Shown: piece after piece, positions 1 through 9,543 of the stretch
Numbering within the stretch: position 1 is the stretch's first letter
How the letters are laid out: each line of letters opens with the position of its first letter
From: Lactobacillus sp.
GTDB taxonomy: Bacteria > Bacillota > Bacilli > Lactobacillales > Lactobacillaceae
Direction of reading: 5' to 3'
NCBI GenBank assembly: GCA_022651245.1
Contig: JALCQM010000003.1
Span: 27,101-91,100 of the forward strand
DNA: 64,000 nt
Translations under genes and position numbers: made by a program
The notes under the pieces: generated by a model
Database searches by the model: none
What the model was told of the DNA's origin: nothing
Seen by the model: the letters and a program-made list of their open reading frames with translations, nothing else

Positions 1-84
1 GTGATGTATCCCGTCGACCAAGGTGTCACGACCCTCTCTTCCGCAGATATTGCTGGTTTACGCGCCATCTATCCGCCGAACTGA
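1..84 (+). CDS. Matrixin-like metalloprotease, C-terminal fragment
   Basis: The first 84 bases read in frame 1 as 27 residues and a TGA stop; the gene begins before the window. The fragment starts VMYPVDQG and ends with LSSADIAGLRAIYP. In matrixin (M10-type) zinc proteases a Met-turn 'SVMYP' is followed closely by a C-terminal 'LS.DI.GI..LY' helix, and this tail matches that pattern. The zinc-binding HExxHxxGxxH motif would lie upstream and cannot be checked. Such proteins in lactobacilli are usually secreted or surface-associated. A bidirectional terminator follows at 287-329. The family call rests on a short tail only. Confidence 0.55.
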   Translation: MMYPVDQGVTTLSSADIAGLRAIYPPN

Positions 85-286
85 CCGCGCACGGCCGCTC
101 CGTAGCGAGAACAGCGCTTCCTAAACGCATTGCGTTATTTCATCTCAACGCTGGTTAAAATGGTCCGCCGATCTGGAAGAAATCTTGATCCGTCTAGCCG
201 TTGCTCTGGGACTGTTCAACTAGAAGCGAAGCAGACCTAAAAATATTTTTTGAATCAACAACACACCCACTTTTGTCACAAAAAAG

Positions 287-329
287 CCGCTAACTAATTT
301 ATGTTCAGAATTAGTTAACGGTTTTTTTT
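287..329. terminator. Bidirectional terminator
   Basis: Arms of 13 bases (287-299 and 309-321, one mismatch) with a 9-base loop are followed by eight T on the plus strand and preceded by six A, which give a T-run on the minus strand. It sits between the converging protease fragment and tsaE. Confidence 0.75.
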
Positions 330-360
330 AGCCAAATATAGGGGGCGATCGCCTATGCGC

Positions 361-819
361 TCACGAACGGGTTACAGCCTCCGCCAATGTCTCTGCGCGT
401 GTTCCATGACCCGTTACCGTAATATGGCGAGCATTATCGTCGACTTCATCTTTAACCAGTTGAATCAGCAGATAATCTTCTGGCATAGATAAGCCTAGGA
501 ACTCCGGCCATTCCACCACCGAAACGCCATCACCTTCAAAATACTCCTCTAACCCTAAATCCTCAGCACCACCATTTTCCAATCGATAAATATCCATATG
601 GTAAAGTGGTAAGCGTCCGTCAGTATACTCGCGCACGATCGTAAACGTCGGAGATTTGATTGGTCCAGCAATTCCTAACCCCGCAGCAAGTCCTTTGGTT
701 AGACTCGTCTTACCTGCGCCTAAGTCACCATCTAAAAGTAAGACGTCTCCTGCTTGCAATCGTGGCGCAACGGCCGCTTTGGCCCATTGCTGCAATGCGG
801 CTTCATTCGCAAAATCCAT
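361..819 (-). CDS. tsaE: tRNA threonylcarbamoyladenosine biosynthesis ATPase TsaE
   Basis: TsaE is the small ATPase that works with TsaB and TsaD to build the t6A37 modification on tRNAs reading ANN codons, in the cytoplasm. The P-loop GDLGAGKTS lies at about residues 31-39, followed by the family's SPTFTIVREY and YHMDIYRLE stretches. From the ATG at 819 the protein is 152 residues, the usual family size. The frame stays open to a GTG at 915, but that codon overlaps the pta terminator, so I prefer 819 although its ribosome binding site is weak. The gene follows pta on the same strand. Family assignment is secure; the start is not. Confidence 0.85.
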   Translation of the reverse strand: MDFANEAALQQWAKAAVAPRLQAGDVLLLDGDLGAGKTSLTKGLAAGLGIAGPIKSPTFTIVREYTDGRLPLYHMDIYRLENGGAEDLGLEEYFEGDGVSVVEWPEFLGLSMPEDYLLIQLVKDEVDDNARHITVTGHGTRAETLAEAVTRS

Positions 820-915
820 GGCTTCATTTGGCAAGCCCGCAAACAAAAATCGTTCATCGTCACCTGCCACTCCTTTACTCAAAAATTCTGGTTCAATTAT
901 CGCATCACGGCACAC

Positions 916-945
916 AAAAAGCCACCGCTACCGCGGTGGCTTTTT
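916..945 (-). terminator. Terminator after pta
   Basis: A perfect 13-bp stem (AAAAAGCCACCGC and its complement) with a 4-base loop ends in a T-run on the minus strand. It starts 10 bases after the pta stop and lies just upstream of tsaE, so it should reduce read-through into tsaE. Confidence 0.8.
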
Positions 946-955
946 GAAATGTTGG

Positions 956-1930
956 CTAAGCTAATGCTTGCGCCGCCGTGATGATGGCTAACTTGTAGAC
1001 ATCTTCTTCGTTGCAACCGCGAGACAAGTCAGCAACGGGGGCGTTGAGGCCTTGGAGAATCGGTCCGATTGCTTCAAAACCACCAAAGCGCTGTGCAATC
1101 TTATAACCAATATTACCGGCTTGCAGATCTGGAAAGATAAAGACGTTTGCTTGACCGGCAACATCAGAATCTGGGGCCTTAAGTTTCGCGACTGTCGGTA
1201 CAAAGGCCGCATCAAATTGTAATTCACCATCTAAGGCCAAATCTGGGGCTAGCTCATGGGCGATCTTTGTCGCCTCCACAACCTTATCGACCTGCGGTGC
1301 CTTGGCAGAGCCCTTGGTTGAAAAGCTTAGCATGGCAACCTTAGGATCAATGTCAAATAGCTTTGCTGTGCGTGCGGATTCAACGGCAATTTCAGCTAAT
1401 TCCTGCGCATTTGGATCGATATTAATGGCGTTGTCAGCGAATAAATACCGTTCATCGCGACCACGTTGCATAATGAAGGCGCCAGAGATCCGCGTCGCAT
1501 CCGGCCGTGTCTTCACGATTTGCAGTGCTGGACGGACAGTATCCGCTGTGGAGTGCACCGCACCGGAAACCATCCCGTCTGCTTTACCCATGTAAACTAA
1601 CATGGTGCCAAAATAATTTGGATCCTTGACAATCTCTTCGGCTTGTTCAGGCGTGGCCTTGCCTTTACGGCGTTCGACGAAGGCTTGCACCATCTCATCG
1701 TGAAAGGCATCTGTCTTAGGGTCCCGAACGGTGACCCGAGTGATATCAAAGCCCTTTTCAGCCGCGACCTTAGCAATCTCGGTCGCATCTCCCAGCAATA
1801 ACGGCTTGATTTTACCGTCCGCCGCCAGACGCACCGCAGCCCCAATAATCCGGGGATCAGTGCCTTCTGGGAAAACGATGCGTAAATCTTTACCAGCAAT
1901 TTTGTTGCTTAAACTCTCAAATAAATCCAC
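956..1930 (-). CDS. pta: Phosphate acetyltransferase
   Basis: Pta interconverts acetyl-CoA plus phosphate with acetyl phosphate plus CoA, in the cytoplasm. In lactobacilli it links pyruvate breakdown to acetate kinase and ATP. The 324-residue protein is the short single-domain type, with the conserved GMVSGAVHSTADTVRPAL near residue 118 and the nucleotide/CoA-binding C-terminal half. The start is GTG at 1930, set by GGAGGG 9 bases upstream. It lies between ung and tsaE on the minus strand, 62 bp after ung, probably one transcript that ends at the hairpin 916-945. Confidence 0.95.
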   Translation of the reverse strand: MDLFESLSNKIAGKDLRIVFPEGTDPRIIGAAVRLAADGKIKPLLLGDATEIAKVAAEKGFDITRVTVRDPKTDAFHDEMVQAFVERRKGKATPEQAEEIVKDPNYFGTMLVYMGKADGMVSGAVHSTADTVRPALQIVKTRPDATRISGAFIMQRGRDERYLFADNAINIDPNAQELAEIAVESARTAKLFDIDPKVAMLSFSTKGSAKAPQVDKVVEATKIAHELAPDLALDGELQFDAAFVPTVAKLKAPDSDVAGQANVFIFPDLQAGNIGYKIAQRFGGFEAIGPILQGLNAPVADLSRGCNEEDVYKLAIITAAQALA

Positions 1931-1992
1931 GATAGTGTCCCTCCATAAAAGCGTTTTACTGTGCTAATGATAGCCCTTTTATGCCGATTTGA

Positions 1993-2676
1993 CTAGCCCT
2001 TAAGTGTACTAGGAAGTTGCCAATCAATGGGTGATTCACCCATCGCCCTTAGAGCCGCGTTGGTTTTTGAAAACGGTTTACTTCCGAAAAAACCTCGATA
2101 AGCACTTAACGGGCTCGGATGTGGCGATTGGATGATCGCATTTTTGCTCGTATCGATCACTCGTGCCTTCGCACGTGCGGCAGCCCCCCACAAGATAAAG
2201 ACGACCCCACCGCGATTGGATAAGGCTGCAATCGCTGCATCAGTCAGCTGCTCCCAACCATGGTTTTGGTGCGAATAAGCGCGCCCGTCGCGAACCGTTA
2301 ACACTGCGTTAAGCAATAAGACCCCTTGCTGTGCCCAAGCCTTCAAATAACCATGCGCGACTGGTGTACAACCGAGATCATCTTGTAGCTCTTTGTAAAT
2401 ATTTTGTAGCGATGGTGGCAAAGGAATCCCTGGCGCCACCGCAAAGCTAGCGCCGACTGCTTGATTCGGCCCGTGGTAGGGATCTTGCCCCAAAATGACC
2501 ACCTTCGTATCAGCAAAAGCAGTCCATTCGAACGCTTGAAAAATATGATGCATCTCGGGATAAATCGTTTGCGTTTGGTATTCTTGCTTCAAAAACTGGT
2601 GTAACTGTGCATATTCTGGACTAGCAAATATTGGTTCCAGCACAGTTTGCCAATCATTATGAATAATCGTTTTCAT
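1993..2676 (-). CDS. ung: Uracil-DNA glycosylase
   Basis: Ung removes uracil from DNA as the first step of base excision repair. Family-1 motifs are present: the water-activating [13 protein letters not shown], the [11 protein letters not shown] leucine-intercalation loop and the [15 protein letters not shown] core. The length of 227 residues is normal and the start is an ATG. It is the first gene of the ung-pta-tsaE run; this neighbourhood is common in lactobacilli. It has no obvious link to the divergent HAD gene other than a shared upstream region of about 110 bp. Confidence 0.95.
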   Translation of the reverse strand: MKTIIHNDWQTVLEPIFASPEYAQLHQFLKQEYQTQTIYPEMHHIFQAFEWTAFADTKVVILGQDPYHGPNQAVGASFAVAPGIPLPPSLQNIYKELQDDLGCTPVAHGYLKAWAQQGVLLLNAVLTVRDGRAYSHQNHGWEQLTDAAIAALSNRGGVVFILWGAAARAKARVIDTSKNAIIQSPHPSPLSAYRGFFGSKPFSKTNAALRAMGESPIDWQLPSTLKG

Positions 2677-2790
2677 CGTATTTCCTCCGTTTTCATTCTA
2701 CACTGAGTCGTCTTTGTGCTCTAGCCCAAACATGGTAAACTGTATGCAGATATCGACAAGTCAACACATGCACATGCAAGGAGGAAGACC

Positions 2791-3672
2791 ATGATCAAGT
2801 TGATTGCATCAGATATGGACGGCACACTGCTCAACGACAAGATGCAGATCTCTGACGGGAATGCCGCAGCGATTCGCCGGGCGCAAGCAGCAGGTATCGA
2901 ATTCATGGTGGCTACCGGTCGCGGCTTGACTGAAGCGCAACCACTCGTCGCGGCCCATGATTTGAAAACAGCATTCATCACGCTGAACGGCGCACGGGTT
3001 TTCGATACCGCTGGCGAGCTAACCGTCGACGAGCCATTACCTGAAGCAATGGTCCAATTGACCTTAAAGACGCTGCAACAACATGACTTATATTTTGAAC
3101 TCGTGACCAACCACGGTATCTACTCCAATAGCCGTGTGCGCCGCATTCAAAACGTTGCTGACGTCTTGGTCCGCTTAAACCCCGATACCAGCTACAAGAT
3201 TGCTGTTGCTTTAGCCGCAGCCCGGCTAGAACTGATGGAAATCAACTACGTCACCGACTATGATACCTTAGTCGCGCAACCTGACGTTGAGGTCATGAAA
3301 GTGATCGCTTTTTCGCAACAAGGTCAGGCTGCCTTAGCTGAGCCTCAGCGCCTGCTAGAAAAAAGTGGCGAGCTAGTGATCACATCCAGTGCCGTCAATA
3401 ACATCGAAATCAACTCGCGCAAAGCACAAAAAGGCCTTGCCTTAAAGGCATACGCCGAAAAGAAAGGCTTAACGTTAGCCAATTGCATGGCCATTGGTGA
3501 TAACCTCAATGACGAATCAATGATCACGATGGCCAAATATGGCGTGGCCATGGGTAATGCCATCCCCAAGATCAAAGAACTCGCATGGTGGATTACCGCG
3601 ATTAATACTGACGATGGCGTCGCTCAAGCAATCGACCGGGCCATCCTTCTGAACGAAACGGAAGACGCCTAA
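2791..3672 (+). CDS. Cof-type HAD-IIB phosphatase
   Basis: A haloacid dehalogenase superfamily hydrolase of the Cof subfamily, expected to dephosphorylate small sugar or coenzyme phosphates in the cytoplasm; the substrate cannot be told from sequence. Motif I is DMDGTLLND (residues 8-16, nucleophile and acid aspartates), motif II is in VATGRG, and the C-terminal GDNLNDESMI supplies motif IV, with the type IIB cap between them. The 293-residue length is typical. A strong AAGGAGG lies 8 bases before the ATG. The next gene starts 32 bp later and is probably co-transcribed. Confidence 0.9.
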   Translation: MIKLIASDMDGTLLNDKMQISDGNAAAIRRAQAAGIEFMVATGRGLTEAQPLVAAHDLKTAFITLNGARVFDTAGELTVDEPLPEAMVQLTLKTLQQHDLYFELVTNHGIYSNSRVRRIQNVADVLVRLNPDTSYKIAVALAAARLELMEINYVTDYDTLVAQPDVEVMKVIAFSQQGQAALAEPQRLLEKSGELVITSSAVNNIEINSRKAQKGLALKAYAEKKGLTLANCMAIGDNLNDESMITMAKYGVAMGNAIPKIKELAWWITAINTDDGVAQAIDRAILLNETEDA

Positions 3673-3704
3673 TCACCAAGCATCAATGAAAGGAGGCCAC
3701 AGGC

Positions 3705-4223
3705 GTGCTGTACTATATTGATGCGCAATCATTAAAGGAGACTGGGATGAGCGTCGTCAAAAACGGTGAGTTTAAGCCCGTCTACATCCTAAACGGCCGC
3801 CACGGCATTGCCAATGACGGCTTTAACCTACACACCATCGGCGGCCAAGAATTAGGGGAAATCCGCCAAAAAACGGTCGGTATTTTCCCGCGTTACGACT
3901 TGTATGTCGGCCGCCAACGCGTTGGTGCGATCAAAAAAATGGCCGGTGTATGGCGTGAATTTATCTTCGTTTCAGATTTAAATTGGATGATCATCGGTAA
4001 CTTACTTGCCAATCAGTATCACATCTACCACGGCGTCAAATCGATCACAACGATAGCTGAAGCCGGTACCGCGTCTAATACTGTCTTCAAACTTGAGATA
4101 GACAACCCAGACAACGTTCCTGCTGGCTTACTAATTGCGGCGATTCTGGATCGCTGGCGGCAAGTCCACAACGCCAACCCGCTTGTCCGTCACGATAACG
4201 TTGGGATGAGTTTTGGCATGTAG
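3705..4223 (+). CDS. LURP-one-related (YxjI-like) protein
   Basis: 172 residues resembling the LURP-one/YxjI family, which has a tubby-like beta-barrel fold; no biochemical function is established for bacterial members. Visible signs are the N-terminal 'YIDAQSL' strand, repeated beta-strand pairs such as GIFPRYDLYVGRQRVGAIKK, and a hydrophobic C-terminal helix (PAGLLIAAILDRW). The start is GTG at 3705, fixed by AGGAGG 8 bases upstream. It follows the HAD gene by 32 bp and ends before the long hairpin at 4261. Membrane phospholipid contact has been suggested for this fold; here that is only inference. Confidence 0.7.
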   Translation: MLYYIDAQSLKETGMSVVKNGEFKPVYILNGRHGIANDGFNLHTIGGQELGEIRQKTVGIFPRYDLYVGRQRVGAIKKMAGVWREFIFVSDLNWMIIGNLLANQYHIYHGVKSITTIAEAGTASNTVFKLEIDNPDNVPAGLLIAAILDRWRQVHNANPLVRHDNVGMSFGM

Positions 4224-4260
4224 TGCTCCCTGCTGCAACGCCGATTCTTCATCAGCTAGG

Positions 4261-4322
4261 TCAAAATATAAGCACGTCCTCTAAAAACCAAAGTGGTTGC
4301 AGAGGACGTGCTTATATTTTGA
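4261..4322. terminator. Long perfect hairpin, bidirectional terminator
   Basis: Perfect 22-base arms (4261-4282 and 4301-4322) flank an 18-base loop; the outer part of each arm is A/T rich. It separates two converging genes. Arm and flank sequences resemble hairpins at about 18656, 36022 and 48570 (see findings). Confidence 0.75.
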
Positions 4323-4373
4323 GCTAAAATTGTAGTGTCTGCGCCCGTTAGGATCCGTCTTATGCGCACAAGC

Positions 4374-4937
4374 TCAGAGGGGCTTAAGCATATGGTTATA
4401 CCGGTGACTCCCAATCATTAACTCACCATCTTTGCGATAACCCACACGCTTGTAAAGTTTCTCTGCCAGTGGATTCACTTGGTCAACATTAAGACTCAAC
4501 AGACGCTCTCCACGCGCCCGTAGAAGCGGCTCCACGCCTGTAAGTAATGCTGTGCCAACACCATGACCGCGTGCCTCATCGGCAACAGCTAGTGTGTCGA
4601 CATACCACTCACCTGGATAAGTCTCTGTGTCTGGGAACAATTCCGCATCTGTTGCAAGACCAATTTCAGGTAACAACGGCGCAAAAACATCGTCAATATG
4701 CGCTTCTTTTGCATGCGGATAGCCAACTAGGATGCCATCGACTCGTCCTTTATTCTCATGAACAAAGGTTTGTGGGTAGCCATACCGGTAGTCTTCGAGC
4801 AAAAAGGCCCGTTCAAATATCGGATACAGCGTCGACTTTGGTAATTTCATCAACGCTGGGATCTCCATTTCTTCAAAGACAATATCGATCAAAGGAACAA
4901 CGGCCTCAGCGTCTGTTGGTACTGCTGGTCGAATCAT
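4374..4937 (-). CDS. GNAT-family N-acetyltransferase
   Basis: 187 residues with a GNAT fold: N-terminal IRPAVPTDAEAV typical of the first strand, then YVDTLAVADEARGHGVGTAL, the acetyl-CoA-binding motif A with (R/Q)xxGxG/A, and a C-terminal LSLNVDQVNPLAEKLYKRVG motif B. Acceptor substrate unknown. An in-frame ATG nine codons upstream (4964) has no ribosome binding site; the ATG at 4937 has AGAAAGG about 13 bases upstream and begins at the normal GNAT first strand, so I use it. It is a single-gene unit with its own likely promoter at 5011 and the long hairpin 4261-4322 after its stop. Confidence 0.85.
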   Translation of the reverse strand: MIRPAVPTDAEAVVPLIDIVFEEMEIPALMKLPKSTLYPIFERAFLLEDYRYGYPQTFVHENKGRVDGILVGYPHAKEAHIDDVFAPLLPEIGLATDAELFPDTETYPGEWYVDTLAVADEARGHGVGTALLTGVEPLLRARGERLLSLNVDQVNPLAEKLYKRVGYRKDGELMIGSHRYNHMLKPL

Positions 4938-5010
4938 ATACGTGTTGTCGCCTTTCTTGGCCATTCACCGCGGTAGCGACAACTCCCTCCATTCACCCGC
5001 GGCAAATCCA

Positions 5011-5016
5011 AGTATA
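5011..5016 (-). promoter_or_regulatory. Extended -10 promoter for the GNAT gene
   Basis: On the minus strand TGC-TATACT forms an extended -10 element, giving a leader of about 65 bases before the ATG at 4937. No good -35 is visible. The leader carries two near-identical CCATTCACC(c)GCGG copies (plus-strand reading, 4961 and 4990). Confidence 0.45.
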
Positions 5017-5264
5017 GCATTTTCGTTACACAAAAATCACATCCATTATTTTCACGGTAGATTAAGCGCCACACGTGGGCAACAGTTACCAATCGCCAAA
5101 GACTTCCTCAACATGGTCACCTTATTGCCAGCAGAACCGATACGGTATCATTTGACGTGTCGGTTCAATATTTACAGAAAAGTGGTCGATAAACGAGGCT
5201 TTTACTTTTCTTTTCATAGGGAAAAGGCGTAAAGTAATAGGGTAATACCCAAGAGGAGGCAATC

Positions 5265-6452
5265 ATGTTAACCAAGAAATTCTACGACGAGATGTTCGCC
5301 CACTCCTTCAATATCCCAGTGAAGGTCCAGTACTGGGACCATACGGAGCAGACATATGGTGATGGCCAAGAAGAAATCACGATCACTTTCCACAAAGAGA
5401 TCCCAATTCGCGCTATCGCTAAAAATGCATCGTTAGCCCTCGGTGAAGCCTATCAACAAGGTGACATTGACGTGACCAGCCGTATGCATCATCGACCATT
5501 AGAGACCCTTTTGACTGCAGCTTACGAAAGTGCTGGCAGTTTCATGCGCAACAAGAAGCTGATGCGCTTTATCCCGAAGCAATCGCATTCTGAAAACAAA
5601 TCTAAGGCTGATATCCACTCTCACTACGATATCGGTAACGATTTCTATCGTCTATGGCTTGACAAGACAATGACTTATTCATGCGCCTACTTCGATGATT
5701 GGCATGATGATCTTGAAACCGCACAGAAAAATAAAGTTGAGCACATTTTGCGCAAACTCAACCCACAACCTGGCCGGACGTTCTTAGACATTGGCTGCGG
5801 CTGGGGTACTTTGATGCTCACTGCAGCTCAAGAATATCATCTCGATGTCGTTGGTATCACCTTATCTGAAGAGCAACTCAAATTTGTTCAAAATCAAATC
5901 AATGCACTTGGTCTACAGGATCATGCGCAAGTGCTCCTGTGTGATTACCGCGAACTCGACCACGCACCTTTCGATTACATTACCAGTGTCGGCATGTTCG
6001 AACACGTTGGCGAAGAAAACCTCGGTTTGTACTTCAAGGACGTTGCCAAGCTGATGAAGCCTAATGGCACCGCCTTACTGCACGGTATCACCCGGCAACA
6101 AGGTGGCGCTAACAACGCCTGGTTACAGAAATATATTTTCCCTGGTGGTTATGTCCCAGGCTTGTCAGAAAACATTGATCATATTATCAACGCAGACTTA
6201 CAGATCTCGGATCTCGAACCACTTCGGCGCCACTACCAGCGGACCACCGAGTTATGGGACAACAACTTTAACAACGTGCGCGAAGACGTGATCAAATTAA
6301 TGGGCGGCGAATTTGCCCGTATGTGGGATCTATACCTGCAAGCCTGTTCTGCCAGCTTTGCCTCAGGTAACATCGATGTCATCCAGTACCTGGTCACAAA
6401 AGGCGCTTCCGGTACCGGTCTACCGCAAACCCGTGAATACATGTACGAATAA
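5265..6452 (+). CDS. cfa: Cyclopropane-fatty-acyl-phospholipid synthase
   Basis: Cfa transfers a methylene group from S-adenosylmethionine to the double bond of membrane phospholipid acyl chains, an acid and stress adaptation. In the 395-residue protein the SAM site [12 protein letters not shown] lies near residues 170-181, preceded by the family's [24 protein letters not shown] and followed by [15 protein letters not shown]. An AAGAGGAGG ribosome site precedes the ATG. It is monocistronic: a roughly 250-bp upstream region separates it from the divergent GNAT gene, and a hairpin at 6533 follows. I could not identify its promoter with confidence. Confidence 0.95.
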   Translation: MLTKKFYDEMFAHSFNIPVKVQYWDHTEQTYGDGQEEITITFHKEIPIRAIAKNASLALGEAYQQGDIDVTSRMHHRPLETLLTAAYESAGSFMRNKKLMRFIPKQSHSENKSKADIHSHYDIGNDFYRLWLDKTMTYSCAYFDDWHDDLETAQKNKVEHILRKLNPQPGRTFLDIGCGWGTLMLTAAQEYHLDVVGITLSEEQLKFVQNQINALGLQDHAQVLLCDYRELDHAPFDYITSVGMFEHVGEENLGLYFKDVAKLMKPNGTALLHGITRQQGGANNAWLQKYIFPGGYVPGLSENIDHIINADLQISDLEPLRRHYQRTTELWDNNFNNVREDVIKLMGGEFARMWDLYLQACSASFASGNIDVIQYLVTKGASGTGLPQTREYMYE

Positions 6453-6532
6453 ACCAAAACAAGCTAAAGCCTAGACTTGTTTCGATCAGTCATGCAATCA
6501 CGTGGCGGTAACAGGTCCCAGCAAAGATAGCG

Positions 6533-6590
6533 CAAAACAGACCCCCAGTGCCGTAACCCAAATTGGTTACAACACTGGGGGTCTGTTTTG
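6533..6590. terminator. Terminator with nested hairpin between cfa and smpB
   Basis: Perfect 18-base arms (6533-6550, 6573-6590) start with CAAAACAG and end in CTGTTTTG. The 22-base loop itself holds a 6-bp hairpin (GTAACC 6553-6558 with GGTTAC 6565-6570). It serves two converging transcripts. Confidence 0.75.
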
Positions 6591-6639
6591 TTGGCGTTGC
6601 GCTCAAATCCATTTAAATCTCAGCTCAATTTTGCTGGGT

Positions 6640-7113
6640 TTAGTAGCGCTCCTTCATTGCGCGCTGAATGTCGCGCTCTTGATCTTTACGCTTTAAACTC
6701 TCACGCTTATCATAATTCTTCTTCCCTTGCGCCACCCCGATTAGGACCTTCGCATAGCCATGCTTCAGATACATTCGCAGCGGCACCGCCGTTAGCCCCT
6801 TTTGGGTCAAAGCATCCTCAAGCTTACGAATTTCTTTTTTATGCAACAAAAGCTTCCGGTTGCGTAAGGGATCGACGTTGAACTGATTACCCTCTTTGTA
6901 TGGCGTGATGTGGACATTTTCCAACCAGGCCTCCCCGTTACGGACACGGGCGTAACCATCACGCAAAGTCGTCTTACCGGCGCGAACAGATTTGATCTCT
7001 GTTCCTGTCAAGGCAACGCCTGCCTCATAGGTTTCGAGGATGTTATAATCGTGGCCGGCCTTTTTATTTTGGGCCAACAGGTTATCCGGCTTCGGTTTCA
7101 TTTTCTTTGCCAT
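6640..7113 (-). CDS. smpB: SsrA-binding protein SmpB
   Basis: SmpB binds tmRNA and delivers it to stalled ribosomes for trans-translation. Visible family features are [20 protein letters not shown], the [19 protein letters not shown] strand segment, and the basic C-terminal tail ([16 protein letters not shown]) that folds into the decoding site. The length of 157 residues is normal. It begins 33 bp after rnr, with AGAGGGG before the ATG. It is the last gene of the secG-est-rnr-smpB unit; the rnr-smpB pairing is widely conserved and fits a shared role in clearing stalled mRNA. The ssrA RNA is not in this window. Confidence 0.97.
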   Translation of the reverse strand: MAKKMKPKPDNLLAQNKKAGHDYNILETYEAGVALTGTEIKSVRAGKTTLRDGYARVRNGEAWLENVHITPYKEGNQFNVDPLRNRKLLLHKKEIRKLEDALTQKGLTAVPLRMYLKHGYAKVLIGVAQGKKNYDKRESLKRKDQERDIQRAMKERY

Positions 7114-7146
7114 GAGAACCCCTCTTTTCCAGTTAGGTGCTGCGGC

Positions 7147-9543
7147 CTACTTCGAATCGCGCTTGCCGTTATAACGTTTGCGGTTACCGCCAGATGATTG
7201 ACGTAATTGCTTGCCCAAACCATTGAACGGCTTGTTGCCACCTCGATTATTATTGTTGCGGCCGTTATTACCATGCTGCCCCCCACGTTGACTATTGCGA
7301 GGCCCGTCACTATGCTTTTGACCGCGACTACGTGACTCACGTTTTACCTCAATGTCACTCGTCGGAATGTCATCCGTCGGGATCAAAGAAAAATCAACTT
7401 GTCGTTGCTCGACATCTACATTATCCAGATGTACCCGGCAAGTCTGGCCGATTCGAAAAGTCTTATGGGTACGTTCACCGACCAAAGCCATTTGGTTTTC
7501 AACGAAAGCATAGTAATCATCTTTCATCCGCGAAATATGCACTAACCCTTCAACCGTGTTTGGTAGTGCAACAAACATCCCAAAGCCAGCGACGCCAGAC
7601 ACCACGGCATCAAATTCTTCGCCGACCTTATCCGCCATGAATTCTGCCTTCTTCAGGTCATCCACAGCACGTTCTGCATCAATACTGTGCCGTTCACGAA
7701 CGGAGGTCTGTACCGCAATATCTGGTAACTTTTTGGCCCACCCTGCTTGAATCTCTTCACTTGCACCTTGTGTCGCATAGCTACGAATCAAACGATGCAC
7801 GATCAAATCCGGATACCGCCGGATTGGGCTGGTAAAGTGACAATAGTATGGTGCAGCAATCCCAAAGTGTCCAAGGGGATCTTCGGAATAATGGGCTTGC
7901 TTCAAACTACGCAGCATCTTGACATTGACCATCATTTCCTCTGGTGTCCCTGCCACCGAAGTATTAACCTCTTGGAGCATCTTCGGCGTCAGCTTGGCGC
8001 CTTTTTTGATCGGAATTTGAATGCCAAAGGTCGCCAAAAATTCCATGAAGTCCTTGATTCGATCATCGTCCGGCGTTTCATGAACACGATACAAAAATGG
8101 TAGGTGCAACTTGTTATAGTGTTCTGCCACCGTTTCATTGGCTTCTAGCATGAAGGATTCAATCATCCGTTCAGACAAGCCGCGATCACGCAGAACAATG
8201 TCTGTTGGGTGGCCATTTTCATCAACAATGATTTTTGCTTCGTTTTCTTCGAAGTCGATGGCACCACGTTCATGACGCATCTTGTATAGGACCTGATGCA
8301 GCTCACCCATTAATTCCAGCATCGGCACAAGATCCTTGTATTCTGCGCGCAACGCCTCGTCCTTGTCGGTCAAGATCTTATTGACGTTATTATACGTTAA
8401 GCGGCCATGCGACCGAATCACACTTTGGTAAATATCGTGATTGACGACCTTACCTTCAGGTGTAATCTCCATATCACACGACATGGCCAGCCGGTCAACA
8501 TCCGGATTTAACGAACAGATCCCATTGGACAACCGGAAAGGTAGCATCGGGATGACTCGGTCCGTAAGGTAAGTACTCGTGCCGCGGTCGTATGTCTCTT
8601 GATCCAAAGGCGATCCCTCTGTCACGTAATAAGAGACATCCGCGATATGAACACCAAGATGATAATTGCCATTTGCGAGTTTCCAAGCAACGACCGCATC
8701 ATCGAAGTCTTTTGAATCATCGCCATCGATCGTGACTACCGGCTGATCCGTAATATCACGACGATTCTGGCGATCATCATCTGTCACGTGGTCTGGGATG
8801 GCGTTCGCCTGGGCCATCGCCTCTTCAGGATATTCCGTATGGATATCATTGGCCAACACCAACGCCATCACATCAACACCCGGCGTATTCTTATTCCCTA
8901 AGTTTTCGCTCACGATCCCCCGCATTTGTTTCGGGTGTGCAACGTCAGGATAATCGGTAATTTCAACCATCAGCATATCACCCATTTCTGGGATCATACC
9001 GGTGTTTTTAATCAGAACAGGAAAGTTTTTTAACTTTTTTTCATGGCTAACCACCATGCCAATAAAACCCGTCCGCTTTGCCTCAGCGTCAGCTAACGGG
9101 GTATACTCCCCGACTAACCGGCTCAGCTTACGTTCAACGATCTTAACGACTTCTGCTTCAGAGCCACGCGAGTCCCCTGGGCGAGCCTGACGGATGACCT
9201 GAATCTCAACCGTATCGCCATCCAAAGCAAAATGAGTCGCAGGCGGTGCGATAAAATAATCATTTTCTTGGTCTTCAACCGCAACAAAACCAAAGCCTTT
9301 TTCATTGCCGTGAAAAATCCCTTCAAGTGCTTGCGGCTTACCACCAAGTTGATACAAGCTTTCACCTGTGGCATGAATCAAATTATCGTTTTCTAAACCA
9401 GTCAACGCCTGTACTAAGACCTTGAAATCTTCTGCTCCAGATAATTTCAATGCCCGGTTTAAACTCGCAGTACTAAATGCGATTTGTGGGTTGCGCCGAA
9501 ATGCGGCGAGTAATTCATTTCTCATGTGGCCGACTGTGGTCAT
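7147..9543 (-). CDS. rnr: Ribonuclease R
   Basis: A processive 3'-to-5' exoribonuclease that degrades structured RNA and partners SmpB-tmRNA in decay of stalled messages. The order of parts in 798 residues is an N-terminal winged-helix region, cold-shock domains, the RNB catalytic domain (DGDDSKDFDDAV with the metal-binding aspartates, about residues 272-283), an S1 domain (FDAVVSGVAGFGMFVALP) and a low-complexity basic Gly/Asn/Arg tail. The ATG at 9543 shares one base with the est stop (TAATG) and has GAGGG 7 bases upstream, so translation is probably coupled. Confidence 0.96.
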   Translation of the reverse strand: MTTVGHMRNELLAAFRRNPQIAFSTASLNRALKLSGAEDFKVLVQALTGLENDNLIHATGESLYQLGGKPQALEGIFHGNEKGFGFVAVEDQENDYFIAPPATHFALDGDTVEIQVIRQARPGDSRGSEAEVVKIVERKLSRLVGEYTPLADAEAKRTGFIGMVVSHEKKLKNFPVLIKNTGMIPEMGDMLMVEITDYPDVAHPKQMRGIVSENLGNKNTPGVDVMALVLANDIHTEYPEEAMAQANAIPDHVTDDDRQNRRDITDQPVVTIDGDDSKDFDDAVVAWKLANGNYHLGVHIADVSYYVTEGSPLDQETYDRGTSTYLTDRVIPMLPFRLSNGICSLNPDVDRLAMSCDMEITPEGKVVNHDIYQSVIRSHGRLTYNNVNKILTDKDEALRAEYKDLVPMLELMGELHQVLYKMRHERGAIDFEENEAKIIVDENGHPTDIVLRDRGLSERMIESFMLEANETVAEHYNKLHLPFLYRVHETPDDDRIKDFMEFLATFGIQIPIKKGAKLTPKMLQEVNTSVAGTPEEMMVNVKMLRSLKQAHYSEDPLGHFGIAAPYYCHFTSPIRRYPDLIVHRLIRSYATQGASEEIQAGWAKKLPDIAVQTSVRERHSIDAERAVDDLKKAEFMADKVGEEFDAVVSGVAGFGMFVALPNTVEGLVHISRMKDDYYAFVENQMALVGERTHKTFRIGQTCRVHLDNVDVEQRQVDFSLIPTDDIPTSDIEVKRESRSRGQKHSDGPRNSQRGGQHGNNGRNNNNRGGNKPFNGLGKQLRQSSGGNRKRYNGKRDSK

